Below are positions 45,031-53,840 of a stretch of 64,000 nucleotides of DNA, one piece after another. Each line of letters begins with the position of its first letter. Within the stretch, counting starts at the first letter, position 1. Where the stretch lies: contig NZ_JBDKWZ010000007.1 in the NCBI RefSeq assembly GCF_039710355.1, forward strand, positions 124,001-188,000, in the 5' to 3' direction. The stretch comes from Rapidithrix thailandica (lineage in GTDB: Bacteria > Bacteroidota > Bacteroidia > Cytophagales > Flammeovirgaceae). Position numbers and translations under genes: made by a program. Under the pieces are notes generated by a model. It was given only the letters and a program-made list of their open reading frames with translations. It was not told the DNA's origin and did not search any database.

Positions 45031-46245
45031 ATGAAAAAACTGGCAGCAATATTTGTAGTTCTTCTCTTTGGAGTCTCCACCGGTCAGGCACAACGCTTGC
45101 CAACGCTAGACAGTGTCAAGTATTTGCTGACCGACATGACGGTTCAGATTGAATGTACACAGGCTGTCAACGATTTATACAACTTTAGATTTACCAAAGC
45201 CGAGCTGGAATTTTTATGGCTTAAAAAGGTTTATCCCACCCATCCACTTCCCTACTTCTTATTAGGTCTAAGCCAATGGTGGAAAATTGTTCCGAATGTG
45301 GAAAATACCTCCTACGACCAAAGTTTTATGAGTTATATGGACTCTTCGATCTATTATTCAGAATCCTTGTTTGATAAGGATGATGAGAACTTTGAAGCGG
45401 CCTTCTTTCTGGCTGCGGCTTATGGCTTTAAAGGGCGCCTGCACTCGGAGCGAAAAAACTGGAGCAAAGCTGCCTTTGCCGGGAAAAAAGCACTCAAATA
45501 CCTGGATTATTGCAAAGGCTTAGGGCAAATGAGCCCCGAACTGCTATTTGGTGATGGCCTGTACAATTACTATTCGGTGTGGATACCGGAAAATTATCCT
45601 TTGTTGCGCCCTATCATGTTGTTTTTTGACAAGGGAGACAAACAATTGGGAATAGAACAATTGGAAAGGGTCCGTAAGGAAGCATTTTATACCCGTGTAG
45701 AGGCCCAATACTTTTTGATGCGCATTTATTCCATAGAAGAAAATCAACCTCACAAAGCATTACCCATTGCCGAATATTTGCATTCTACCTTTCCTAATAA
45801 TGCCTATTTTGAGCGGTATTATGCCCGCCTGTTGTACACTACCGGGCGTATTACAAAAATGGAAACGGTTTGTAAAGATATCTTGCGAAAAATTGATCAA
45901 AGCATGGCGGGATATGAAGAAGTCAGTGGTCGCTATGCAGCTTTTTTCTTAGGTTCGGTGTATAAATCGCGATACGGAGATATGGAGGCGGCAAAGAAGT
46001 ATTTTGACAGGGCCGTGTATTTTGCAGAAAAAATCAAAAAATTAGATTCCGGCTATTATTTACATAGCCTGTCCGGGCTGGCCCAAATTGCCAAAAGAAA
46101 AGAAGACTATGACCTGGCGATGGAATACTATGAAAAAATATTAGAAAATGCCGAAAGGAAACACAGTACTTTTAAAGAAGCCAAAGAATTTAAAAAAGAG
46201 TATAAAAAGCTCAAAAGAAAGAAACGTAAAAACGAACGCGCCTAA
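45031..46245 (+). CDS. Exported TPR-repeat protein
   Basis: A 404-residue protein with signal peptide (cleavage near GQAQ-RL, residue 20). The rest is a chain of TPR-like helices: VNDLYNFRFTKAELEFLWLK, FEAAFFLAAAYGFKGRLHSE, KAAFAGKKALKYLDYCKGLG, FLMRIYSIEENQPHKALPIA and DLAMEYYEKILENAERKHST. A basic helix (EYKKLKRKKRKNERA) ends the protein. TPR proteins of this size are common in the Bacteroidota periplasm; function unknown. The gene is followed by a strong hairpin. Confidence 0.78.
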   Translation: MKKLAAIFVVLLFGVSTGQAQRLPTLDSVKYLLTDMTVQIECTQAVNDLYNFRFTKAELEFLWLKKVYPTHPLPYFLLGLSQWWKIVPNVENTSYDQSFMSYMDSSIYYSESLFDKDDENFEAAFFLAAAYGFKGRLHSERKNWSKAAFAGKKALKYLDYCKGLGQMSPELLFGDGLYNYYSVWIPENYPLLRPIMLFFDKGDKQLGIEQLERVRKEAFYTRVEAQYFLMRIYSIEENQPHKALPIAEYLHSTFPNNAYFERYYARLLYTTGRITKMETVCKDILRKIDQSMAGYEEVSGRYAAFFLGSVYKSRYGDMEAAKKYFDRAVYFAEKIKKLDSGYYLHSLSGLAQIAKRKEDYDLAMEYYEKILENAERKHSTFKEAKEFKKEYKKLKRKKRKNERA

Positions 46246-46265
46246 CGGGCAACCCCTTCAACTAC

Positions 46266-46305
46266 GCTGTACGAAATTGAACAAAACTGTCAGGTTTCGT
46301 ACAGC
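46266..46305 (+). other. 11-bp stem-loop after TPR gene, no T-tract
   Basis: GCTGTACGAAA / TTTCGTACAGC with an 18-base loop, 21 bases after the stop. The following bases are CAACCCTCCCC, so no U-tract; similar in form to the hairpins at 32331 and 14696. Confidence 0.6.
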
Positions 46306-46430
46306 CAACCCTCCCCTTACTTTATTATTAACAGATTGATTATCAAGAAACAAGCAGTAAAAGGTATTACAATTGTAATCTAAAAGATACTGGTAATGAC
46401 TGAATTTTTATTCCATTTATCTTAAGTATC

Positions 46431-46562
46431 ATGAAAAACCTTTTCTTAAAAAGTATGTTTGTTTTGATTTTGATATCATTTTTTGGTACCTGGTGTGCCA
46501 AAGCAATGAACCATGATCACCCTCCCAAGCATGCTCTTGCTCACAAAATTCAAGTGGATTAG
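46431..46562 (+). CDS. Small exported His-rich peptide
   Basis: A 43-residue reading frame, shorter than usual annotation limits. It begins MKNLFLKSMFVLILISFFGT, a good signal sequence (cleavage or Cys near WCAKA), and the remainder MNHDHPPKHALAHKIQVD has four His in 12 residues, compatible with metal binding. It follows the TPR gene by 185 bases. AT-rich upstream sequence lacks a clear promoter. Coding status is inferred from signal-peptide quality only. Confidence 0.45.
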   Translation: MKNLFLKSMFVLILISFFGTWCAKAMNHDHPPKHALAHKIQVD

Positions 46563-46680
46563 TCACGTGGAATTGAAATAAATGACAGGGCAATTGTACA
46601 CTTCCTGTAATTGATTGCAGACCTTTCTTGAACCTTGAAGGGTTTGCAATTTCCTTTTAAATTTTTCCGATGATTCAGAT

Positions 46681-49600
46681 TCAATCCACCGTTCTACGAT
46701 GCTTTACCGGAAGTTTTATTTCAATTTGTATACCCTCCCCCACTTCATCTACCTTTAATTTTCCCCAATGTTGATCGATCAAAAACCGGACAAGCCGTAA
46801 TTGTACGGAATTCTCAAACGCTGCTTTTGCTTGATAGTTTGCAACCGGTGCCCCTTGAATGAGAAAGAGAATATTTTCACCTTCCTTTCCTACCTTCACG
46901 AATACTTTCCCCTGAAAATCCAGTAGCTGAATCAGAAAGATGATGAGCTCTCCGACCGACCATTGCAAATCGAATACTTTCCAGTATATCCATGTACTCT
47001 CCCCTTGCTCAAAATCCAATATGATATTTTTAAACTTCCCTCCTGTAAATATGGGTAAAAAGGCTTTCAGTACATCTTCAATATTGATCAATTCTTCCTC
47101 CTGACCGGCACTCGCCAATAGCTCTTGATAAGCTAAATAATGTGCACTTTCCTTATCCTGTCCGGAAAGCTCCAATAGGTTTATCATTTTACCTAAAAAA
47201 GCATTCTGTATCAGCGTCAAAAAAGGCCCGGATAGCTCCTCCCATTCGCTTCGTGCTTGCCCTTGTGTAAGCGCTTCCTGTAACCGGCTCACTTCCTTTT
47301 GTAAAGCTTTTTTTTCCGAGTCGGTTTCTTCTTGGGCTTCTTGATTCGGCTCTCTTTTCTGTGATTCAGGATCAGGATGCAAGGCCTTTTTACTTAACAG
47401 TAGCAATACGCTTTCGTCTACAGGGTCCCGCATCAACAAAGTATCATAAAGTACATGGGAAAAAGCAGCTGTGTCTTTCACTTCCAAGGTACCTTCAAGA
47501 ATACCTCCCTCATCTAACTGACGGATCATTTTGCTAAAATGCGACTGCTGTTCGGAAGCAAGCAAGGTATAAAAGTTGGCCCTTTCTTCTACCTCATTTT
47601 TGAGTTCGGCAAAATCAATGGCTTTGCCTACCCTATTCAACACCTCTCCTTTTGGCCCCAGCCTTAAAAACATATGTGTTGGACTATGGGCTACGGTTTG
47701 GAGGAGTTTGCCGTTTAAGCCGCTTTCTTGTGAAGCGTTTTCCAGTTTGTTAAATTCCAATACTAAGCCTTTGAATGAAGAGTGTTGGTGTGCATTCGAT
47801 GCCTTCAAGGCCACATCTCTCCAATACCCGTCTTTGTCCATAAGTTGTGTAATACACTGATAGGTATATTCGGGGGTTTGAGCCACCTTGTCCAACTCTT
47901 CTTTGATCCATTCAAAATCCGTTGAAGGCAACCACTCGTTTACCAGCCCCTTTAGTTCGTAACCCAACACTTCTTTAGACGCAGGGTTAATATATTTAAT
48001 GGTATAATTAGCATCAATAAAGCATACGATACTGGAAGTGGTCTCGGCAATCAATTGGTAAAAATTTGCCCTGAAGTTGGTTTCGAATTCCCGTTGCGCC
48101 TTTTCAGTGACATCGGTGATTTCGAATAAAAACCCGGTCACTTTCGTTTCTTTCACCACATTTTTGGAAATCGTTTCCGCCAAAAATTTTTCTCCATACA
48201 CATCCTCCATCGCAATTTCCATATGGATTACGGCCTTCGGGTCGGCCTGCATTTTACGAAAGTTTTCTATGGCTGTTTCTTTATCGGAAGCATGCACTAG
48301 CGAGAGCCAAGGTTTTCCTAATAAATCCTCAGGCAGCCGGCCCAATACATTGACGGTTTCCTTACTGGCATAACGGATTTCTCCATGCTCATCGGTCAAC
48401 AGGTAAACATTCGGAGAGTTTTGTAAAATATCCTGTTCTTCCGCATCCAACACAACTTCTGGAGGTATGTCCCGCTCCTCAAGTGCAGTAATCCAAAAGC
48501 TTCCCTGCTCAGGGCCTTCTTGCTCTTCAACCAGGTAGAGGTTTAGCCATTTCCGAGTCCCCTTCACCTCTACTTCAGCATGCAAACTAACCGGTTGGCG
48601 GTTGTGGTCAACAAAAAGTCGTATCAATTCTTCCATCACTGCTTGCCCCAAAACGTCTTTTAGAAGCGTTTTTCCCACTTGTTCTTTTGACAAGCCCCAA
48701 AGCGCAATAAAAGCAGTATTCGCTTCTACAGTACAGAGCTTCTGTTTTAATACATCCACAAGCTGCTCTCCCTCTATTCGAGCCGTTAATTTTTGAGAAA
48801 TTTGTAAACGGGCTATTGGCTGTAAGGAGTGTAAGAACAGCGAAGCAAAATGCCGTTCGGTTTCCTCTGCCTGCTTTTTTTGTTGGGCTATCTGTTGATT
48901 TTCTACTAATTGGCATATACAACCGGCCGTAAAAGAAGCCCCGTTACACGCCCAATCCGGCCATACATTACGGTATTGGATAGAGGCAAAACCTAAATAA
49001 CCATATAAATTTTCTTCTGTTCCGACCGGGACCAGCAAAAAAGATTGAATACCTCGCTCTTCCCAGAAATGACTTCCGAACTCTTGTAACAGGGCTTCGG
49101 ATTTCACATCAAACGCATTTAGTACTTGCCGGTCAAGCATGTATTGGAACAAACCCGGTTGGGCAGTCGCCGTTATCACACTGTTTCTCCAGAGTTTAGC
49201 ACTGGTACGGGCAATTTCAATCTCTGCTACAAACGTATTTTCGGCAAGGTCATACCACCAAATCACCACATCCTCCGCTTTTACCAAATCCAAACTCAAA
49301 TTGGCCACTTGTTTCATCCTTTCTTTCAAGTCCCCTTGTTGCTTACTGATTTTCAGCAATTCCTCCCTTTGTAAGCTTTCTTGCTCCCGGTGGTCCATAT
49401 ACTCCTGAATAGAAATTACCTCCGACTTTTTTTGCCAATAGGCCTTATGCGTTCTATGCAGTTTATAAAAAACAAAACCGAGAAACAGCAACAAAATAAG
49501 AAAAGACACAAAAGGTACTACTGCAATGAGTACATCTATGGTAGAGCTTGCATTTTGATATTGGGTAAAAATAGCCTGAAAATATGTCTCTCGAAGTACG

Positions 49601-49698
49601 AAAACCAAAATTCCTAAAGCTACTAAAGCATACAAAAAGGCATGGCTGCTTTTATGTTTGATATGGATTTTCTTTTGTTTACCAGGCATAGTGTACAA
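46681..49698 (-). CDS. Membrane PAS/GAF sensor with degenerate histidine-kinase core
   Basis: A 1005-residue protein. Two transmembrane helices (about 20-40 and 57-80) are followed by a coiled coil and a GAF-like domain (about 120-275: LSLDLVKAEDVVIWWYDLAE, LLVPVGTEENLYGYLGFASI). PAS domains follow: about 300-400, 415-535 (SPNVYLLTDEHGEIRYASKE) and 540-665 (STDFEWIKEELDK). A further PAS-like stretch lies to about 780. A coiled coil (about 785-815) precedes a helix-bundle-like region but has no HE-x-R/K-xP histidine box. The final part (about 905-1000) resembles HATPase_c at GELIIFLIQLLDFQGKVFVK and LRLVRFLIDQHWGKLKVDEV, yet lacks the N-box Asn and the DxGxG. It is probably a signalling scaffold rather than an active kinase. 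Confidence 0.78.
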   Translation of the reverse strand: MYTMPGKQKKIHIKHKSSHAFLYALVALGILVFVLRETYFQAIFTQYQNASSTIDVLIAVVPFVSFLILLLFLGFVFYKLHRTHKAYWQKKSEVISIQEYMDHREQESLQREELLKISKQQGDLKERMKQVANLSLDLVKAEDVVIWWYDLAENTFVAEIEIARTSAKLWRNSVITATAQPGLFQYMLDRQVLNAFDVKSEALLQEFGSHFWEERGIQSFLLVPVGTEENLYGYLGFASIQYRNVWPDWACNGASFTAGCICQLVENQQIAQQKKQAEETERHFASLFLHSLQPIARLQISQKLTARIEGEQLVDVLKQKLCTVEANTAFIALWGLSKEQVGKTLLKDVLGQAVMEELIRLFVDHNRQPVSLHAEVEVKGTRKWLNLYLVEEQEGPEQGSFWITALEERDIPPEVVLDAEEQDILQNSPNVYLLTDEHGEIRYASKETVNVLGRLPEDLLGKPWLSLVHASDKETAIENFRKMQADPKAVIHMEIAMEDVYGEKFLAETISKNVVKETKVTGFLFEITDVTEKAQREFETNFRANFYQLIAETTSSIVCFIDANYTIKYINPASKEVLGYELKGLVNEWLPSTDFEWIKEELDKVAQTPEYTYQCITQLMDKDGYWRDVALKASNAHQHSSFKGLVLEFNKLENASQESGLNGKLLQTVAHSPTHMFLRLGPKGEVLNRVGKAIDFAELKNEVEERANFYTLLASEQQSHFSKMIRQLDEGGILEGTLEVKDTAAFSHVLYDTLLMRDPVDESVLLLLSKKALHPDPESQKREPNQEAQEETDSEKKALQKEVSRLQEALTQGQARSEWEELSGPFLTLIQNAFLGKMINLLELSGQDKESAHYLAYQELLASAGQEEELINIEDVLKAFLPIFTGGKFKNIILDFEQGESTWIYWKVFDLQWSVGELIIFLIQLLDFQGKVFVKVGKEGENILFLIQGAPVANYQAKAAFENSVQLRLVRFLIDQHWGKLKVDEVGEGIQIEIKLPVKHRRTVD

Positions 49699-49708
49699 TG
49701 GGGGTTAG

Positions 49709-49726
49709 CACCTTACTCATAAGGTG
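49709..49726. promoter_or_regulatory. Palindrome just upstream of the sensor gene
   Basis: CACCTTA - CTCA - TAAGGTG, a perfect 7-bp inverted repeat ending 11 bases upstream of the ATG. It may be a leader hairpin over the ribosome site or an operator. Confidence 0.4.
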
Positions 49727-49951
49727 AGTAGGTAGACAAAACAAATTAAGGGAATATTCAATTGAACAGGCTATGTAACAAACCCGAAATACTCCGGCCT
49801 GTCTCTTATAAAGATGCAAAATTACCTTGAGAAAACAGGCATCTTTTCCAGGGAAATTCACTCTTTCTGTTTTGCAAGAAAAATTACACCTTCCCCTTTT
49901 CCAGGAGGAGAAAACTGTTTTCGAATAAAATACGGTAGCGGGTACAAACCC

Positions 49952-50776
49952 CTAAAACAACTTGCTATGCGAGGCTTCTTCTACAATCCGTTCCGAAGCT
50001 TCTTTGCCCAGGTATCGGTCAATAAAATAATGGGCTACATATAACAGAGGGGTAAGGAGAACAGCAACACTAAACTTGTAGATATAATTGACCACACCAA
50101 TGGCCAAAACTTCGGACATACTCATCCGTCCGAAAATAAAAAAAGCAACAAACAACACCACAAAACTATCGATCAATTGGGAGACCAGCGTAGAACCGGT
50201 TGCCCTCAGCCAGATTTTTTTGCTCCCGGTAAATCTTCTCAGCCATTGAAAGGTCATCACGTCTACCAACTGTCCCACCAGAAAAGCGGTGAGAGAACCT
50301 ATGATAATGCCCAGGCCTTGCCGGAAAATCGTATTAAATGCTTCGCTGATTTTCAACTCAGGGTATAAATCCAGCCACAATTGCGCAGGGGGAAGCTCGG
50401 TCACTGCCACAATGGTGATAAACATATAGGTGATTAAGCCTGCGGTCAAAAATGAAATTTTCCGGACACCTGACTTTCCAAAATACTCATTGATTACATC
50501 GGTAGTAATAAACACGACCGGCCAAAGAAGTACTCCCGCGGTCAAGGTAAAACTATAAGGCCCCTGCCCGAACAGTTGAATGGCCGCAGGCTTAGCCCCT
50601 AGCAGCGCTTCTAACGAAAACAACTTGGAACCCACCATTTCCGCCACCAGGGCATTGGTCAAAAAGATACTACATAACAGGATAAACAGGTTAATTTTTT
50701 TTTTCTCTATGCTGATTGTATTCGCTTCCAAGGTCTTGTCTGTTTTGTTGTGATGAATCAGATTCCGAAAAGACAC
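49952..50776 (-). CDS. Queuosine precursor transporter-like (YhhQ/VUT family)
   Basis: A 274-residue membrane protein with about seven helices. Motifs of the YhhQ/QueT-type vitamin-uptake transporter family are clear: FLTNALVAEMVGSKLFSLE near the start, VVFITTDVINEYFGKSGVRK, FTIFR-like FNTIFRQGLGIIIGSLTAFL, and LVSQLIDSFVVLFVAFFIFG. E. coli YhhQ takes up queuosine precursors such as preQ0/preQ1. The start may be downstream of Met1, since the first 20 residues (SFRNLIHHNKTDKTLEANTI) look like a soluble tail. No preQ1 riboswitch is seen upstream. Confidence 0.85.
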   Translation of the reverse strand: MSFRNLIHHNKTDKTLEANTISIEKKKINLFILLCSIFLTNALVAEMVGSKLFSLEALLGAKPAAIQLFGQGPYSFTLTAGVLLWPVVFITTDVINEYFGKSGVRKISFLTAGLITYMFITIVAVTELPPAQLWLDLYPELKISEAFNTIFRQGLGIIIGSLTAFLVGQLVDVMTFQWLRRFTGSKKIWLRATGSTLVSQLIDSFVVLFVAFFIFGRMSMSEVLAIGVVNYIYKFSVAVLLTPLLYVAHYFIDRYLGKEASERIVEEASHSKLF

Positions 50777-50993
50777 CGTATGTATTTCATCAATCGTTAA
50801 AGTACAGTTTTTCTCTAAATCCGGTTATGTACACGGTCCACTGTAGGTTCGTATACTTGGCCTTATAATAAGGTAGAATATTTTTTTCAGGAATGGAAAA
50901 TTACTAAAAAAATGCAAGTTAAGCATTGTAAAAGGGAAAAGAGCTGTACATCACAGAAAGCCCTTCACTCTTTAGGAACAGGAGGTAAAGGGT

Positions 50994-51015
50994 CTTTCCT
51001 TTTGCAAAAGGAAAG
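50994..51015. promoter_or_regulatory. Perfect 22-bp palindrome
   Basis: CTTTCCTTTT - GC - AAAAGGAAAG, fully symmetrical (10+2+10). It lies about 50 bases upstream of the -33 element of the aminotransferase promoter. There is no T-tract on either side, so an operator is more likely than a terminator. Confidence 0.45.
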
Positions 51016-51066
51016 AAATAAAAAAACGAGATCGCAAACTTTGATCAGAAGCCTCTCACAAATCCC

Positions 51067-51096
51067 TTGTACATTCCTGTAAAATCTCCATCTTTG
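51067..51096 (+). promoter_or_regulatory. Candidate promoter of the aminotransferase gene
   Basis: TTG (51067-51069), 19 bases, CATCTTTG (51089-51096), one mismatch from TTG-N19-TAnnTTTG. It supports the ATG at 51133 over that at 51067, which would overlap the promoter. Confidence 0.5.
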
Positions 51097-51132
51097 CTTT
51101 TTGGTACCAATGGCACAAACCAACAAGCTATT

Positions 51133-52206
51133 ATGCAAACGATCTCTTTTTACCCTGGTCCTTCCAAAGTATACCCGCAAGTGAAGACATTTATGGCCGA
51201 AGCCATGGATTCGGGGCTGTTATCACGCAACCACCGCAGCCCTGAGTTTGTAGCGCTCTCACAGGAAACCGTTCTATTACTCAAGCAAAAACTCAATATT
51301 CCGAAAAACTACTCGATATTTTTTACCTCCTCAGCCACCGAATGTTGGGAAGTACTTGCAGAATCTTATTTGGATGCCTATAGTTTTCATATTTACAATG
51401 GTGCCTTCGGTGAAAAGTGGCTCAACTACCGGAAAAAAATTCGAGGAAATGCTTCAGGACAGCGTTTTCATACTCAACGACAATTAGGAATCAAATCCTT
51501 GACGATTCCGGAACAATCCGAATTGATCTGCCTCACACAATGCGAAACGTCTAACAGTACGCAATTAAAAAACAAGCAAATCCGAAAGATCAAAAAGCAA
51601 CACACACAAGCCCTGATTGCCATCGATGCCACTTCTTCAATGGGAGGCATCGAACTGGAATGGAGCTATGGAGACATTTGGTTTGCTTCCGTACAAAAAT
51701 GCTTCGGTTTGCCTGCCGGTATGGCCTTGATGGTTTGCTCTCCGCGGGCCATCGAAAAAGCCCAAGAAATGCAACATAATCTACATTACAATAGTCTGCT
51801 CTTTATGAGTGAAAAGATGCGGGAATGGCAAACCACTTATACCCCCAATGTATTAAGCATCTTTTTATTAAACCGGATCTTAAAACATGTTCCGGACATT
51901 CAAACCACCAGTACCTTGCTGAAAAGCCGTGCCTCTTATATGTACCAGGAATTGCAACAAGCTGGTTTTCAAGCCCTCATACACTCCAAGCGCTTAAGAG
52001 CAGATACGGTTCTTGCCATCAAAGCCTCTCCGCAACAAGTGACTTATATCAAAAACCAAGCGTTAAAAGCAGGCTTTTTGTTGGGCAATGGGTATGGCAC
52101 CTGGAAAGAGATCACCTTCCGGATTGCTAACTTTCCGGCACATACCGATGAAGAAGTCCATGCACTTTTGAAGTTCCTGAAAGAGGAAGGCAAGAAGTGC
52201 CAGTGA
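51133..52206 (+). CDS. Class V aminotransferase (SerC-like)
   Basis: A 357-residue PLP enzyme from the ATG at 51133 (MQTISFYPGPSKVYPQVKTF); the earlier in-frame ATG (51067) is inside the promoter. The core shows the PLP Lys189 in WFASVQKCFGLPAGMALMVC, the cofactor Asp in ALIAIDATSSMGGIELEWSY and an N-terminal SRNHRSPEF motif as in phosphoserine aminotransferase-like proteins (SerC, with HR for substrate phosphate). It could act in serine biosynthesis (3-phosphohydroxypyruvate to phosphoserine), but related family members transaminate other amino acids. No serA is adjacent. Confidence 0.8.
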   Translation: MQTISFYPGPSKVYPQVKTFMAEAMDSGLLSRNHRSPEFVALSQETVLLLKQKLNIPKNYSIFFTSSATECWEVLAESYLDAYSFHIYNGAFGEKWLNYRKKIRGNASGQRFHTQRQLGIKSLTIPEQSELICLTQCETSNSTQLKNKQIRKIKKQHTQALIAIDATSSMGGIELEWSYGDIWFASVQKCFGLPAGMALMVCSPRAIEKAQEMQHNLHYNSLLFMSEKMREWQTTYTPNVLSIFLLNRILKHVPDIQTTSTLLKSRASYMYQELQQAGFQALIHSKRLRADTVLAIKASPQQVTYIKNQALKAGFLLGNGYGTWKEITFRIANFPAHTDEEVHALLKFLKEEGKKCQ

Positions 52207-52634
52207 GAAAAGACTTCTCTCTTCCTTAAGATAAGATTGAAATCAATTTTCTCTTTGAATGGGGAAATAGATTGAAATCGAAGGCAATTCACCTCATGTA
52301 GGATCTAAGTAACAATATTATACTTTATGTATAAAGCTATGAGAAAACCATGGATATTCTGAAGAAAAATCGCTTTTTATGGAACAAACAAGAAGAAAGA
52401 AACATGTACTATTTCAGAGATTCTACAGAAAAAAATAGCTCTTAAGCATGTACGATTTGAAATCTAACCCCCAGAGCCCTCCTCCCCAATATCCCGAATA
52501 ACCTCTATATCTGGAAATAGTTATAGTTTTATACTTTAAAGCTGAGGCATACCTTTTAGGTCAGGACCGGTCTTGAAGGTCACAAAGTTGCAGGCTTTTT
52601 CAAGTGTACCTTTAATAATTATACCAATTCTCCT
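52207..52634. other. Intergenic region with short direct repeats
   Basis: AGATTGAAATC occurs at 52234-52244 and 52269-52279, and GATTTGAAATC (itself palindromic) at 52454-52464. They resemble each other and may be regulator sites. AT-rich, no gene; TACCTTTA about 40 bases before the next gene is close to a -7 element. Confidence 0.4.
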
Positions 52635-53099
52635 ATGAAGATATCTTTTACTCTACTCTTTTTTATGATGTGGAACCAACTAGCTATGGGACAAACCACC
52701 AATGTGACTTCAAACATTTATCACAAACCTCATCAATCTTCCAGCTTGTTTCCCGGCTCTACCATAGAAACCTCTTCGGAAATCAACTTCTATGACCGTG
52801 AGCTTTTAAAAAACCGGGAGGCTGAAGTGGATTTGGCACTGACGGTCAATTCCACTGACCATGATGTAACCTTGTCCATGTATGCCAACCAGGAAATGGA
52901 AATTACCCTTCGCTTGATCACACCCGACCAACAGGTGGTATTCGAGCAATTATGCAAGGTTTGTCAAGAACCCCTGACCTTAAAAATTCCTTATCAGGCC
53001 CACGACTTATCAAAGTTGCAAATACTTTCCAGCAAACAGCAACACCTCGAAACGTTTACGATAGAAAAACAAGCCACAGGCATTTTGGTAAGGCGATGA
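52635..53099 (+). CDS. Small exported protein of unknown function
   Basis: A 154-residue protein with signal peptide (MKISFTLLFFMMWNQLAMGQ). The mature part contains a Ser/Thr-rich N-terminus and one likely beta-sandwich: VDLALTVNSTDHDVTLSMYA, MEITLRLITPDQQVVFEQLC and LTLKIPYQAHDLSKLQILSS. Two Cys (LCKVC) could form a disulfide or bind metal. No sorting domain, lipobox or known family. It is not clearly linked to neighbours. Confidence 0.6.
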   Translation: MKISFTLLFFMMWNQLAMGQTTNVTSNIYHKPHQSSSLFPGSTIETSSEINFYDRELLKNREAEVDLALTVNSTDHDVTLSMYANQEMEITLRLITPDQQVVFEQLCKVCQEPLTLKIPYQAHDLSKLQILSSKQQHLETFTIEKQATGILVRR

Positions 53100-53235
53100 G
53101 CCTTACCTTTTTTTATTGCTTTCCCCACCTCCTCCACTTTCATTTTCACGAATTATTCTTATATTTAGAAGTAAGCCACCTTTACAATGATGGATTTGTA
53201 ACCGCATAACATTGTAGCAAACAGATAGAAGGACG

Positions 53236-53643
53236 ATGGAAAAACCGGCAAAAAAGGCCCGATTCTCTGAGAAGAAATTTTGGAAAAAACTCCAAAAATA
53301 CACCCGGAAGGCAGGCGTACAAGTGGTTTACGGTGCTTTGTTGCTCTACTATGCCTTACAGGACGAAAATGTTCCGGCCAAGGCCAAAGCGATTATTACC
53401 GGGGCTTTGGGTTACTTCGTTTTTCCGGCGGATATATTACCGGATATTGTACCTCTGTCAGGCTATACCGATGATATAGGGGTTATCTTGTTTGCACTTT
53501 CGCAGGTGATCATGCATATTACACCTTCCATAAAACTCAAAGCCAAAACCCGCTTGCAAGAGTGGTTTCACACCATTGATGACCAAGAAGTGGAAATTGT
53601 AGATGCACAATTAACCAAGCCGGAGTCCCTTCCCAAAGAGTAA
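53236..53643 (+). CDS. YkvA/DUF1232 family protein
   Basis: A 135-residue protein. It matches DUF1232 (YkvA): YYALQDENVPAKAKAIITGA, LGYFVFPADILPDIVPLSGY and TDDIGVILFALSQVIMH. In this family the FPxDLIPDxxPxxGxxDD segment is the signature, and a nearby membrane association is common, although no function is established. The N-terminal 30 residues are basic (KKARFSEKKFWKKLQK). It lies 137 bases after the small exported protein. Confidence 0.85.
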   Translation: MEKPAKKARFSEKKFWKKLQKYTRKAGVQVVYGALLLYYALQDENVPAKAKAIITGALGYFVFPADILPDIVPLSGYTDDIGVILFALSQVIMHITPSIKLKAKTRLQEWFHTIDDQEVEIVDAQLTKPESLPKE

Positions 53644-53840
53644 ATCAACTTTTTCCGATTTTTATTTTTCGAATACAGGTCGATGAGAAGTTAAAAAGGG
53701 GGTTTGTTTTTTTGTGATCAACCGGCTATAACTGCCTCTTTTCTCATCTCTTCCTTTTGAAGGGCCTTTCTTCTATTTGGAAAGTGACCTTTGACAAGGC
53801 CCTATCATTAACCATTCTTTAACCCTCTGTATAATTCGCC

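Larger units (their letters stand above)
50777..51132. other. Intergenic region between divergent transporter and aminotransferase genes
   Basis: AT-rich, holding a 22-bp perfect palindrome (50994-51015) and a promoter candidate (51067-51096). No gene is seen; a minus frame at 50965-51180 overlaps the palindrome and promoter and looks like noise. Confidence 0.5.
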
